A stretch of 15,855 nucleotides of DNA. Origin: an uncultured Veillonella sp. Lineage in GTDB: Bacteria; Bacillota; Negativicutes; Veillonellales; Veillonellaceae. The notes under the pieces are model-generated. The model was not told where the DNA came from. It did no database searches and was given only the letters and a program-made list of their open reading frames with translations. The DNA lies in contig USQK01000039.1 of NCBI GenBank assembly GCA_900556785.1, forward strand, positions 1-15,855. The letters run 5' to 3'. Below, one piece after another: positions 6,860 to 14,029 of the stretch. Position numbers and translations under genes: made by a program. Positions within the stretch are counted from its first letter, which is position 1. Every line of letters starts with the position of its first letter.

Positions 6860-7343
6860 GGCACATGTTCAATTAGAAACTCATACAGTAGAAGATACAC
6901 AACAATTTGGACAGTTATTAGGCAGATGGGTCAAACAAAGCGGAGAACCTTTATGTATTGCTTTAATTGGTGATTTGGGGACAGGAAAAACGCACCTATC
7001 CCAAGGCATTGCGAAAGGCTTTGGAGTTACAGAGGAGATTACAAGTCCTACCTTTGCAATCATGAATACTTATGATGTGGATAGAACACATTTATATCAT
7101 TTTGATGTATATCGTTTGGATGATATAAGCGAGCTAGAAAATATTGGCTTCTACGAATATACAGAGGATTGCGTATCCATTGTGGAATGGGCCGATAAAT
7201 TCCCAGATGAATTACCAGATGAAACATTATGGATTTATTTGACGCGCATTGATGATACAAGTCGATCTATCACATTAGGTAGTGATTACCTTTCAGAGGG
7301 TGATTTAGTAGAAATAGGAGGCCCATATGTGGTTAGGAATTGA
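6849..7343 (+). CDS. tsaE: tRNA threonylcarbamoyladenosine biosynthesis ATPase TsaE
   Basis: TsaE is the small P-loop ATPase that drives turnover of the TsaB-TsaD complex when it makes t6A at position 37 of ANN-decoding tRNAs. The 164-residue protein carries a Walker A motif, GDLGTGKT (41-48), a TSPTF switch-like segment (65-69), HFDVYRL (84-90) and VEWAD (112-116, with the conserved Glu113). These are the family hallmarks. The start is the ATG at 6849, which overlaps thiL by 11 bases. Its best Shine-Dalgarno, AAGGAT at 6831-6836, is 12 bases away, longer than usual, which suggests translational coupling to thiL. The last 17 bases overlap tsaB. Confidence 0.95.
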   Translation: MNHKAHVQLETHTVEDTQQFGQLLGRWVKQSGEPLCIALIGDLGTGKTHLSQGIAKGFGVTEEITSPTFAIMNTYDVDRTHLYHFDVYRLDDISELENIGFYEYTEDCVSIVEWADKFPDELPDETLWIYLTRIDDTSRSITLGSDYLSEGDLVEIGGPYVVRN

Positions 7344-8085
7344 GACAAGCTCACTCGTTTCGAGTGTGGCTTTAATGGATGAACATAACCTTATTGGTGA
7401 GTTGACTATCCAAGCTGGATTAACTCATTCTGAGCAACTAATACCTCATATTGATATGTTATTGCGTGCCTCTCAAGTAAAAAAGAATGAGTTAAAAGGT
7501 ATTATCGTTAGTATCGGGCCTGGTTCTTTCACTGGATTGCGTATTGGCATGGGGACTGCTAAAGCAATGGCTTACGCCTTACAAATTCCGTTGTATGGTG
7601 TGATGACAATGGACAGCTTAGCTCGTAATGTTTCATATACAAATCGTACAATTTGTACTGTTATCGATGCTCAGAAGAAGCATGTATATACTGGTTTATA
7701 TAGATATGAAAATAACAAACTAGTATGTAAAGAGGATCCATTTGTTATTGCTGCTAGTGATTTATTAGATAAATTTAGAGAAACAAAGGAAGAGGTCCTA
7801 TTCTTAGGGGATGGTATCAAGCGAATTGAAAAGCTTTTAGAGGAAAGCGATACTAATTTGACTGTGCTAGATATTTCACAACGTATTCCAAAGGCAAGCT
7901 CTTTACTATTAGCAGGTCGTGAATTGGTAGAACGTGAAGAGATATGTGATCCAATGGATATGGTTCCTTACTATATTCGTCGCTCTGAGGCAGAGGTGTT
8001 ATGGGAGGAGCGACATAAGGATAATCCTGAAATGTTAAACCAAAATCCTACTGTGGTAGTGACTGAAGCGGCAGGAGCAGAATAA
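7327..8085 (+). CDS. tsaB: tRNA threonylcarbamoyladenosine biosynthesis protein TsaB
   Basis: TsaB is the ASKHA-fold scaffold that pairs with TsaD in the t6A complex; it has no catalytic activity of its own. The 252 residues fit the family. Visible motifs: LGIETSSLVSSVAL at the N-terminus, THSEQLIPHID (33-43), and GPGSFTGLRIG (64-74), the strongest TsaB signature, followed by DAQKKHVY (114-121), which stands in for the more usual DARRxEVY. The ATG at 7327 is five bases after a perfect AGGAGG (7316-7321). That site lies within the end of tsaE, giving a 17-base gene overlap. The C-terminus past about residue 235 is Ala/Glu/Thr-rich and probably flexible. The stop overlaps the rimI start as TAATG. 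Confidence 0.94.
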   Translation: MWLGIETSSLVSSVALMDEHNLIGELTIQAGLTHSEQLIPHIDMLLRASQVKKNELKGIIVSIGPGSFTGLRIGMGTAKAMAYALQIPLYGVMTMDSLARNVSYTNRTICTVIDAQKKHVYTGLYRYENNKLVCKEDPFVIAASDLLDKFRETKEEVLFLGDGIKRIEKLLEESDTNLTVLDISQRIPKASSLLLAGRELVEREEICDPMDMVPYYIRRSEAEVLWEERHKDNPEMLNQNPTVVVTEAAGAE

Positions 8086-8534
8086 TGGAGATTCGGTTAG
8101 CGGCCATCGATGATGCTCAGGTCATTTATGATATAGAACAGCAGTCCTTTTCAGTTCCATGGAGTTTGGAATCTGTACTTGCTGAACTTGAAGGAGCAGA
8201 TAATAAATTATATATGGTTATTTGCGAAGACAATCATATTGTTGGTTATGCTGGTGCATGGCTCGTATATGATGAAGGACAAATAACAAATATTGCCATT
8301 ATTCCTTCTGCTCGTGGTAAGGGATATGGCTCAGAACTTACTAAACAATTAATAGATGAATGTTTCAAGAGAGGTATGCACGAAATCTTCTTGGAGGTAC
8401 GCATATCCAATTTGCCTGCCTTAGCAATGTATAGAAATCTTGGGTTTTCTGTTAAAGGGATTCGCAAAGATTATTATTCAGAGCCAAAAGAGGATGCTTA
8501 TATTATGTCTCTCGTTTCAGAGGAAATAGAATGA
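8085..8534 (+). CDS. rimI: Ribosomal protein S18-alanine N-acetyltransferase-like GNAT enzyme
   Basis: The protein is a GNAT-fold acetyltransferase of 149 residues. RimI acetylates the N-terminal alanine of ribosomal protein S18 in E. coli; orthologues in tsa operons may have wider N-terminal targets. The acetyl-CoA loop is RGKGYG (77-82). LEVRISNLPALAMYRNLGF (103-121) is the family C-terminal signature, with Glu104, Asn109 and Tyr116 in the expected positions. VGYAGAW (53-59) and the ITNIAI strand (67-72) complete the core. The start overlaps the tsaB stop by one base (TAATG), with AGGAG at 8073-8077, and the end overlaps tsaD as ATGA. The tight coupling and position between tsaB and tsaD support RimI over other GNATs. 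The actual substrate is not shown by the sequence. Confidence 0.9.
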   Translation: MEIRLAAIDDAQVIYDIEQQSFSVPWSLESVLAELEGADNKLYMVICEDNHIVGYAGAWLVYDEGQITNIAIIPSARGKGYGSELTKQLIDECFKRGMHEIFLEVRISNLPALAMYRNLGFSVKGIRKDYYSEPKEDAYIMSLVSEEIE

Positions 8535-9562
8535 GTATTTACACATTAGCCTTGGAAAGTAGCTGTGATGAAACATCAGCCTCTGTCTTAAAGGATGGAC
8601 GCACTGTTTTATCTAATGTTATTTCTAGCCAAGTGCCGATTCATAGAAAATTTGGTGGCGTTGTGCCAGAAATCGCATCGCGTCACCATATAGAACAAGT
8701 TATACCTGTTATAGATCAAGCGCTACGCGATGCGAATGTAACGTTACAAGATATCAATCATATTGGTGTTACCTATGGTCCTGGTCTCGTAGGAGCATTA
8801 TTGGTTGGTGTAGCTGCTGCAAAGGGATTATCCTTTGCTACAGGCATTCCTTTGGTACCAGTTCACCATATGGAAGGTCATATTTTTGCTAATTTCTTAG
8901 CTAATCCAGAATTAGAACCTCCATTTTTGAGTCTCGTTGTATCTGGTGGTCATACCATGCTAGTCCATGTGAAGGGCTATGAAGAGTTTGATATCCTTGG
9001 TCAGACGCGCGATGATGCTGCTGGTGAAGCATTTGATAAAATTGCTCGCGTTATGGGGTTCCCTTATCCAGGTGGCCCTCATATTGATGCACTTGCCCTT
9101 GAAGGTAATCCAGATGCGATTGAATTTCCAAAGGCTTTAAGTGAGCCTGGTAATTTTGAATTTAGTTTTAGTGGTTTAAAGTCTGCTGTATTAAACTATT
9201 TAAATAGCAAGCAACAAAAGAATGAACCTATTAACCAAGCCGATGTTGCCGCGTCCTTTCAAAAGGCTATTGTTGATGTATTAGTTGAGAAAACGAAAGA
9301 TGCAGCTCATACATTAGGTGAAACGCGTATTACCATTGCGGGAGGCGTATCTGCTAATAAAGGCTTACAACAAGCCTTAGAGGTTATGTGTAAGAAAGAA
9401 GGCTTTACCTATTACAAGCCTCATAAAATTCTGTCCACCGATAATGCTGCTATGATTGGTTGTCGTGCCTATTATATGGCTCAAGCTGGTAAATTTGGCG
9501 ATTTAACATTGAATGCAAAACCAAGTGTTGAAATTGGTCATGTATCTTGGAAAGAGGATTAA
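8531..9562 (+). CDS. tsaD: tRNA N6-adenosine threonylcarbamoyltransferase TsaD
   Basis: TsaD (Kae1/Gcp family) transfers the threonylcarbamoyl group from its adenylate to A37 of tRNA, working with TsaB and TsaE. The 343-residue protein is full length. Visible: ESSCDETS (9-16); VVPEIASRHH (44-53); GPGLVGALLVG (83-93); the metal site HHMEGH (112-117), with His113 and His117 the HxxxH pair; VSGGHT (137-142); GEAFDKIAR (165-173); FSFSGLKSAV (211-220); AGGVSAN (270-276); and STDNAAM (302-308), with metal-binding Asp304. The ATG at 8531 overlaps the rimI stop by four bases (ATGA), with GAGGA at 8520-8524. The histidine kinase begins only two bases after the stop. Confidence 0.97.
   Translation: MSIYTLALESSCDETSASVLKDGRTVLSNVISSQVPIHRKFGGVVPEIASRHHIEQVIPVIDQALRDANVTLQDINHIGVTYGPGLVGALLVGVAAAKGLSFATGIPLVPVHHMEGHIFANFLANPELEPPFLSLVVSGGHTMLVHVKGYEEFDILGQTRDDAAGEAFDKIARVMGFPYPGGPHIDALALEGNPDAIEFPKALSEPGNFEFSFSGLKSAVLNYLNSKQQKNEPINQADVAASFQKAIVDVLVEKTKDAAHTLGETRITIAGGVSANKGLQQALEVMCKKEGFTYYKPHKILSTDNAAMIGCRAYYMAQAGKFGDLTLNAKPSVEIGHVSWKED
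9554..9558 (+). promoter_or_regulatory. Ribosome binding site fixing the GTG start of the histidine kinase
   Basis: GAGGA, inside the last codons of tsaD, is six bases before the GTG at 9565. It lies downstream of the in-frame TTG at 9547, which is therefore unlikely to be the start. Confidence 0.7.
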
Positions 9563-9564
9563 TT

Positions 9565-10953
9565 GTGGATATCGGTCAAGATATTTTAAATACAACACCA
9601 TTAGGACCATTACAAACCTCACTACTTGAGCATATTAGTAAACTTATATCCTTTGGCGAGTCATTGACCCGTCAAAGGATACAGATTTTTACGCCTCTTC
9701 TAGAAAAGTCACAAGGTGATATGCAGCAACGTGCAGATATGTTATGCATTGAACGAAGCGAGCAAGGTGTTATTACTCGACAATTAAAAGGAAATAATAC
9801 ATGGCATTCTATGATGGGAAATGGTCAACCTCTTATTGGGATAGAGCATGATCAACGACAACATGTTTTTCCTGTTGTCGACAATGGTGGTCGTATTATT
9901 GGGGGGATAGCTTTTACAGTATCTCCGTCTATTAAAAAAAATCAATATGAACAAGAATATATCTTATCTGATACGATGCAACGTCTCATGTTGACTGCTA
10001 CGGATGAGCAAATACAATCGTATGAGCCAATTTCTTATTTTGATGGTTTAATCATCTTTGATGATTCTCATAGAATTCTCTATGGTAATGAGTCGGCTAT
10101 ACAATTAGTAGATTTACTTGGATTTGATCGACGACTAGTAGGGTCATCAATTTATAGCAGTACCTTAAAAATTTCCGCCATACAACAAGTGTTGGATGAT
10201 AGAACGATATACACTAGTGAAGAAATCTATCAAGATATGGTAATTCGTCAGCATATGATTCCGATTGCTATGGGACGCAATGAAACACGTTGTTTCCTCG
10301 TGCTTCACGATTGTACCCGTGAAAGTAAGCAGCAACAAGAATTGTTGGTAAAGAATTCTATTATCAAAGAGGTTCATCACCGTGTAAAAAACAATTTACA
10401 AACTGTAGCGGGATTACTACGTATGGAAGCAAGACGTTCTAGCCTGCCAGAAGTTAAACAAGCCTTACAAGAGGGAATCAATCGTATTGAAAGTATGGCT
10501 TTGGTTCACGATATTGTATCCCATTATGATGAGGATTATATTGGTATCCGATCAATCTATGACGAGTTATGTCGTTTGTTGCGCATGAGTATGATTCGAC
10601 AAGACCAAGAGGTTACCTTTACCTATAGTGGAGAAGACATATTGATTTCCTCTCATATGGCAAGTTATGTATCCCTCATAACTAATGAATTAATTACTAA
10701 TAGCCTTGAACATGGTTTAGATGGTAAAGCAGGGGAGATTCGTCTAGCTGTTTCGGAATTAGAGGAATATATTGTATTAGATTTTTCTGATACGGGAAAA
10801 GGATTACCTCAAGATTTCTCTATTAACTCGAATAAGCGATTAGGATTAACTATTATTAATAATTTAGTTACCCATGAGTTAAAAGGGGATCTATCTGTTA
10901 AAAATACTGATGCCGGTGTTCTAGTGACAATACATATGAAGAAGGAGAAGTAA
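9565..10953 (+). CDS. Cytoplasmic sensor histidine kinase, HisKA_2 type (PdtaS/EutW-like)
   Basis: The protein is a 462-residue kinase with no signal peptide or membrane segment, so it senses a cytoplasmic signal. Order of parts: an N-terminal GAF-like sensor (about 15-122), a PAS-like domain (about 155-250), a HisKA_2 dimerisation/phosphoacceptor region with EVHHRVKNNLQTVAGLLR (269-286), and a HATPase_c domain. The phosphorylated histidine is one of His271/His272. ATP-site motifs are the N-box NELITNSLEHG (374-384), G1 DTGKG (409-413) and G2 RLGLTI (425-430). This H-box is the hallmark of kinases paired with ANTAR regulators (Mycobacterium PdtaS, Enterococcus EutW), and an ANTAR regulator indeed follows directly. 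GTG start; two bases from tsaD, so it is cotranscribed with the t6A genes. The signal is unknown: no ethanolamine genes are nearby. Confidence 0.92.
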   Translation: MDIGQDILNTTPLGPLQTSLLEHISKLISFGESLTRQRIQIFTPLLEKSQGDMQQRADMLCIERSEQGVITRQLKGNNTWHSMMGNGQPLIGIEHDQRQHVFPVVDNGGRIIGGIAFTVSPSIKKNQYEQEYILSDTMQRLMLTATDEQIQSYEPISYFDGLIIFDDSHRILYGNESAIQLVDLLGFDRRLVGSSIYSSTLKISAIQQVLDDRTIYTSEEIYQDMVIRQHMIPIAMGRNETRCFLVLHDCTRESKQQQELLVKNSIIKEVHHRVKNNLQTVAGLLRMEARRSSLPEVKQALQEGINRIESMALVHDIVSHYDEDYIGIRSIYDELCRLLRMSMIRQDQEVTFTYSGEDILISSHMASYVSLITNELITNSLEHGLDGKAGEIRLAVSELEEYIVLDFSDTGKGLPQDFSINSNKRLGLTIINNLVTHELKGDLSVKNTDAGVLVTIHMKKEK

Positions 10954-11520
10954 ATGCGCGTTTTAATAGTGGATGATGAATCCCTTATACGTATGGATCT
11001 ACGCGATAATATTGAATCCTGTGGTCATGAAGTTGTGGCAGAAGGGACTAATGGTGTTGAAGCCATCAAGCTTTGCAAAGAATATAAACCTGATATTGTT
11101 CTAATGGATGTAAAGATGCCAGAATTAGATGGCATTGAAGCAGCACGTCAAATTGGCTTTCACCATGAAGCACCTGTAGTTCTATTAACTAGTTATAGTC
11201 AACAGGATTTAATAAATAAGGCTAGAGAATCTGGCGTATATGGATATTTAATTAAGCCTGTTCGTGAAGAACAATTGGTTCCAACCTTAGAAATGGCATT
11301 AGGGCGTTATCATAGTGATGCTGAGCTACGCGAAAAAATGGCTGAATTAGAACAATCATTAGAAGATCGTAAAATCATTCAAAAAGGAACCGGTATATTG
11401 ATGGATCTATACTCTATATCAGAAGAGGAAGCCTATAATCGTATTCGTGCTTTAAGTATGAAGAAACGAGATAGTATTGTTAATATCTGTAAAGCATTAA
11501 TTAATCAAGTTTCAAAATAG
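10954..11520 (+). CDS. ANTAR-domain response regulator (PdtaR/EutV-like RNA-binding antiterminator)
   Basis: The 188-residue protein has a receiver domain (1-118) with the acidic pocket Asp7/Asp8, phospho-acceptor Asp52, Thr79 and Lys101. A helical linker (about 120-140) leads to a C-terminal ANTAR domain (about 128-184). The ANTAR core reads LEDRKIIQKGTGILM, then SISEEEAYNRIRALSMKKR, close to the family pattern of a KG-x-LM helix and an EEA-R-x-SM helix. ANTAR proteins, once phosphorylated and dimerised, bind paired RNA hairpins with six-base loops and usually prevent transcription termination. The start is the ATG at 10954, adjoining the kinase stop, with AAGGAG at 10942-10947. It is the last gene of the operon and a terminator follows. 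No convincing target hairpin pair was found in this window, so its targets lie elsewhere. Confidence 0.94.
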   Translation: MRVLIVDDESLIRMDLRDNIESCGHEVVAEGTNGVEAIKLCKEYKPDIVLMDVKMPELDGIEAARQIGFHHEAPVVLLTSYSQQDLINKARESGVYGYLIKPVREEQLVPTLEMALGRYHSDAELREKMAELEQSLEDRKIIQKGTGILMDLYSISEEEAYNRIRALSMKKRDSIVNICKALINQVSK

Positions 11521-11528
11521 ATACAAAG

Positions 11529-11564
11529 ACTAGTATAAGAATCAAAACTTATACTAGTTTTTTT
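11529..11564 (+). terminator. Intrinsic terminator of the thiL-tsa-ANTAR operon
   Basis: ACTAGTATAAG (11529-11539) pairs perfectly with CTTATACTAGT (11548-11558) over an 8-base A-rich loop, followed by TTTTTT (11559-11564). The upstream A run at 11525-11527 could extend the stem and let it work in both directions. Confidence 0.9.
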
Positions 11565-11580
11565 GTGTCTAACATCAAAT

Positions 11581-11642
11581 AAAAACTAAAAAGTCAAAAA
11601 ATCAAAATTTCTACTTGCATTTATTTTGACATAGGTTATAAT
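11581..11642 (+). promoter_or_regulatory. groESL promoter with upstream A-tracts
   Basis: TTGCAT (11615-11620), a 16-base spacer and TATAAT (11637-11642) form the promoter. Four A-tracts at 11581-11585, 11588-11592, 11596-11601 and 11604-11607 lie just upstream of the -35 and resemble an UP element, which would suit a strongly expressed operon. Transcription should start near 11649, directly before the CIRCE operator. Confidence 0.75.
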
Positions 11643-11653
11643 AATACATGTGA

Positions 11654-11680
11654 TTAGCACTCGACTACTTAGAGTGCTAA
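11654..11680 (+). promoter_or_regulatory. CIRCE operator (HrcA binding site)
   Basis: TTAGCACTC (11654-11662), a 9-base spacer and GAGTGCTAA (11672-11680) match the CIRCE consensus at every position. It starts about five bases after the expected transcription start, so bound HrcA repressor would block groESL transcription until heat stress depletes active HrcA. It is also transcribed as a hairpin in the leader of the mRNA. The hrcA gene is not in the window. Confidence 0.98.
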
Positions 11681-11721
11681 TGAATTGTAAATAATAACTA
11701 GTAAATAAGGAGTGACATCAT

Positions 11722-12003
11722 ATGTTAAAACCATTAGCTGACCGCGTTCTTATCCGTTTAGAAGCAAAAGAAGAAAAAACTAAAAGTGGTATTTTCCTTC
11801 CTGATACAGCAAAAGAAAAACCTCAAGAAGGTGTTGTCGTAGCTGTAGGTGCTGGTAAAGTGTATGACAATGGTCAACGTGTAGCTCCAGAAGTTAAAGT
11901 TGGCGACACTGTTATGTTCGCAAAATATGCTGGTAGCGAATTAGAAATCGATGGCGCTACTCATTTGATCATTAGCGAACGCGATATCTTAGCAGTACTA
12001 TAA
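11722..12003 (+). CDS. groES: Co-chaperonin GroES
   Basis: GroES forms the seven-subunit lid that closes the GroEL chamber during ATP-driven protein folding in the cytoplasm. The 93 residues match the family length. Visible: the N-terminal LKPLADRVLIRLEAKEEKT strand; the mobile-loop segment KSGIFLPDTAKEKP (22-35), whose IFLP tip contacts GroEL; the EGVVVAVGAGKV segment; and the C-terminal LIISERDILAVL. The start is the ATG at 11722, seven bases after AAGGAGTG (11707-11714). The gene is controlled by the CIRCE site and precedes groEL by 113 bases. Codon choice is more biased than in its neighbours, as expected for high expression. Confidence 0.98.
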   Translation: MLKPLADRVLIRLEAKEEKTKSGIFLPDTAKEKPQEGVVVAVGAGKVYDNGQRVAPEVKVGDTVMFAKYAGSELEIDGATHLIISERDILAVL

Positions 12004-12014
12004 TAGCTGATTTA

Positions 12015-12071
12015 TAGCTGTATAGAGCTAAACATACTATTGATACATTCTATATTGCCTGCGGGCATATA
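12015..12071 (+). other. Two small hairpins in the groES-groEL intercistronic region
   Basis: TAGCT (12015-12019) pairs with AGCTA (12026-12030) around the loop GTATAG. A second hairpin pairs TGCC (12056-12059) with GGCA (12064-12067) around TGCG and can be extended by an A/T helix on both sides past one bulged base. There is no T run. They could act as an mRNA processing or stability element between groES and groEL, or could be incidental. Confidence 0.35.
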
Positions 12072-12116
12072 CATTCCCTTACATTAGATACTGTTATTAT
12101 CTAGGAGGTAATACAT

Positions 12117-13742
12117 ATGGCAAAAGAAATCTTGTTTAACGAAGAAGCTCGTCGCGCTTTGGGCCGTGGTGTTGATCAATTGGCAAACGCTGTAAAAGTT
12201 ACATTAGGACCAAAAGGTCGTAATGTTGTATTGGATAAAAAATTCGGTTCCCCAACAATCACAAATGATGGTGTAACTATTGCTCGTGATATCGAACTTG
12301 CAGATCCATTTGAAAACATGGGTGCTCAATTAGTTAAAGAAGTTGCTACTAAAACTAACGATGTAGCAGGTGACGGTACAACTACTGCAACAGTATTGGC
12401 ACAAGCTATGATTCAAGAAGGTATGCGCAACGTAGCAGCTGGTGCAAACCCAATGATCTTGAAAAAAGGTATTGAAACAGCAGTTAAAACTTTGGTTGAA
12501 GAAATTAAAAAACGCTCCATCAAAGTTTCTGGTAAAGCTGAAATCGCTCAAGTTGCAAGTGTATCCGCTGCTGACGAAGAAATCGGTGGCTTAATTGCTG
12601 AAGCTATGGAAAAAGTAGGTAACGACGGCGTTATCACTGTAGAAGAATCCAAAGGCTTGCAAACTGCATTAAACGTAGTAGAAGGTATGCAATTTGACCG
12701 TGGTTACATTTCCCCATACATGGTAACTGATCCTGACCGTATGGAAGCTGTAATGGATAACCCATACATCTTGATTACTGACCGTAAAATCAGTGCTATC
12801 GCTGATATGTTGCCAACACTTGAAAAAGTGGTAAAAGTAGGTAAAGAACTTCTTATCATCGCTGAAGATGTAGAAGGTGAAGCATTGGCTACTTTAGTAG
12901 TTAACCGCTTGCGTGGTACTTTCAAAGCAGTAGCTGTAAAAGCTCCTGGCTTCGGTGACCGTCGTAAAGCTATGCTTGAAGATATCGCTATTTTGACTGG
13001 TGGTACTGTAATTACTGAAGATATGGGCCGCAAACTTGATTCTGTAGAACTTACTGATCTTGGTACAGCTCGTCAAGTTCGTATCACTAAAGATGAAACT
13101 ACAATCATCGATGGTGTAGGCGATAAAGATGTAATTGCTAAACGTGTAAGCCAAATTCGTGCACAAGTAGAAGAAACAACTTCCGAATTCGACCGTGAAA
13201 AATTACAAGAACGTCTTGCAAAATTATCCGGTGGTGTTGCAGTTATTGAAGTAGGTGCTGCTACAGAAGTTGAAATGAAAGATAAAAAACTTCGTATCGA
13301 AGATGCATTGAACGCAACTCGCGCTGCTGTTGAAGAAGGTATCGTAGCTGGTGGTGGTACTACATTCATTGATATCATCCCTGCATTGAACACATTGGAA
13401 GCTACTGGTGATGTTCAAACTGGTATTAACCTTGTTAAACGTGCAGTAGAAGAACCTCTTCGTCAAATCGCTTACAATGCTGGTCTTGAAGGTTCTGTTG
13501 TAGTAGAAAAAGTTAAAAATACAGAAGCTGGTGTTGGTTTCAACGCATTGACTGAAGAATATATCGACATGGTTAAAGCTGGTATCGTGGATCCTGCTAA
13601 AGTAACACGTTCTGCGCTTCAAAATGCTGCATCCATCGCATCTCTTGTATTGACTACTGAAACAATCGTAGCTGACAAAGTAGAAGAAAATGCTGCAGTA
13701 CCTGCAATGCCTCCAATGGGTGGCATGGGCGGTATGATGTAA
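12117..13742 (+). CDS. groEL: Chaperonin GroEL (Hsp60)
   Basis: GroEL forms the double seven-membered ring that encloses and folds proteins using ATP with GroES. The 541-residue protein is full length. Visible: TLGPKGRNVVLDKKFG (29-44) and TNDGVTIARDIEL (49-61) in the equatorial domain; the ATP/metal loop GDGTTTATVLA (85-95) with Asp86; the apical-domain region KAPGFGDRRKAMLEDIAILTG; VEEGIVAGGGTT in the intermediate/equatorial return; and the flexible GGM-rich tail PPMGGMGGMM at the C-terminus. The start is the ATG at 12117 after TAGGAGGT (12102-12109), a near-perfect ribosome binding site. Codon use favours ATC, AAC and TTC more than neighbouring genes, which fits high expression. A terminator follows. 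Confidence 0.99.
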   Translation: MAKEILFNEEARRALGRGVDQLANAVKVTLGPKGRNVVLDKKFGSPTITNDGVTIARDIELADPFENMGAQLVKEVATKTNDVAGDGTTTATVLAQAMIQEGMRNVAAGANPMILKKGIETAVKTLVEEIKKRSIKVSGKAEIAQVASVSAADEEIGGLIAEAMEKVGNDGVITVEESKGLQTALNVVEGMQFDRGYISPYMVTDPDRMEAVMDNPYILITDRKISAIADMLPTLEKVVKVGKELLIIAEDVEGEALATLVVNRLRGTFKAVAVKAPGFGDRRKAMLEDIAILTGGTVITEDMGRKLDSVELTDLGTARQVRITKDETTIIDGVGDKDVIAKRVSQIRAQVEETTSEFDREKLQERLAKLSGGVAVIEVGAATEVEMKDKKLRIEDALNATRAAVEEGIVAGGGTTFIDIIPALNTLEATGDVQTGINLVKRAVEEPLRQIAYNAGLEGSVVVEKVKNTEAGVGFNALTEEYIDMVKAGIVDPAKVTRSALQNAASIASLVLTTETIVADKVEENAAVPAMPPMGGMGGMM

Positions 13743-13775
13743 TCAACTGCTTAGCGCATAATCTATAAAATTTAG

Positions 13776-13830
13776 AATAATCCTAATGAATTAGGAACTT
13801 TATGTTCACTTTTTCATTAGGATTATTTTT
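13776..13830 (+). terminator. Intrinsic terminator of groESL, with an alternative hairpin
   Basis: AATAATCCTAATGAA (13776-13790) pairs perfectly with TTCATTAGGATTATT (13813-13827) and a T run follows to 13830. The 22-base loop holds a small nested hairpin (GAAC 13795-13798 with GTTC 13804-13807). The left arm can instead fold on itself, CCTAAT (13782-13787) with ATTAGG (13790-13795), but that is much weaker. Confidence 0.85.
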
Positions 13831-13912
13831 ATATATCTGAAAATTAAATGGTTTTTTGTATTAAATAGGTACAGAATATTTCTTGACTTTTTAGGTATTA
13901 AATTAGAAGATT

Positions 13913-13959
13913 ATATGTGGTTTATCAAATCGATAAAATTGATTTTGTATACCACATAT
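13913..13959 (+). repeat. Long interrupted palindrome overlapping the distal doxX promoter
   Basis: ATATGTGGT (13913-13921) and ACCACATAT (13951-13959) are perfect inverted copies. Inside them AAATC (13927-13931) pairs with GATTT (13941-13945) across a symmetric 5/5 internal loop. The right arm lies in the spacer of promoter P1, so this looks like a repressor or activator site. No known regulator consensus was recognised. The stretch between the groEL terminator and this element (13831-13912) holds nothing I can name. Confidence 0.5.
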
Positions 13960-13967
13960 GTTATAAT
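13939..13967 (+). promoter_or_regulatory. Distal promoter P1 of doxX (extended -10)
   Basis: TTGATT (13939-13944), a 17-base spacer and TATAAT (13962-13967) preceded by TGT at 13959-13961 make an extended -10 promoter. Its -10 runs into the palindrome at 13965-13978. Confidence 0.6.
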
Positions 13968-13978
13968 TCTATAGAATT
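13965..13978 (+). repeat. Perfect 14-bp palindrome, candidate operator
   Basis: AATTCTATAGAATT is fully self-complementary. It spans the end of the P1 -10 and its expected start point, and it lies upstream of the P2 -35, so a bound dimer could repress P1 or act on P2. Confidence 0.4.
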
Positions 13979-13994
13979 TAATATTGAGTCTAGT

Positions 13995-14023
13995 TTGACA
14001 TGGTAGTTTTTCTCCACTATAAT
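13995..14023 (+). promoter_or_regulatory. Proximal promoter P2 of doxX, full consensus
   Basis: TTGACA (13995-14000), a 17-base spacer and TATAAT (14018-14023) match the vegetative sigma consensus at all twelve positions with the optimal spacing. Transcription should start near 14030, about 45 bases before the doxX ATG, on the left arm of the inverted repeat ATCGAA/TTCGAT (14030-14045). Confidence 0.85.
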
Positions 14024-14029
14024 AACGAT

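Noticed and set aside
12015..12030. Hairpin TAGCT-GTATAG-AGCTA with a six-base loop, tested as an ANTAR target.
   Set aside because: The loop has G at position 1 and T at position 4, and there is no partner hairpin overlapping a terminator.
12330..13622. Several open frames on the minus strand inside groEL, up to about 130 codons.
   Set aside because: They lie opposite a strongly biased coding gene, have compositions rich in Cys, Phe, Ser and Thr typical of antisense frames, and have no recognisable domain.
13858..13903. GTATTAAAT repeated at 13858-13866 and 13895-13903, with TTGACT at 13883-13888 resembling a -35.
   Set aside because: Two copies of an AT-rich 9-mer are likely by chance, and no -10 lies 16-18 bases after TTGACT.
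13961..13978. Possible PerR or Fur box at the doxX promoter (starts with TTATAAT).
   Set aside because: The second half-site does not match the PerR 7-1-7 pattern, and there is no resemblance to the Fur consensus; the palindrome is a different sequence.
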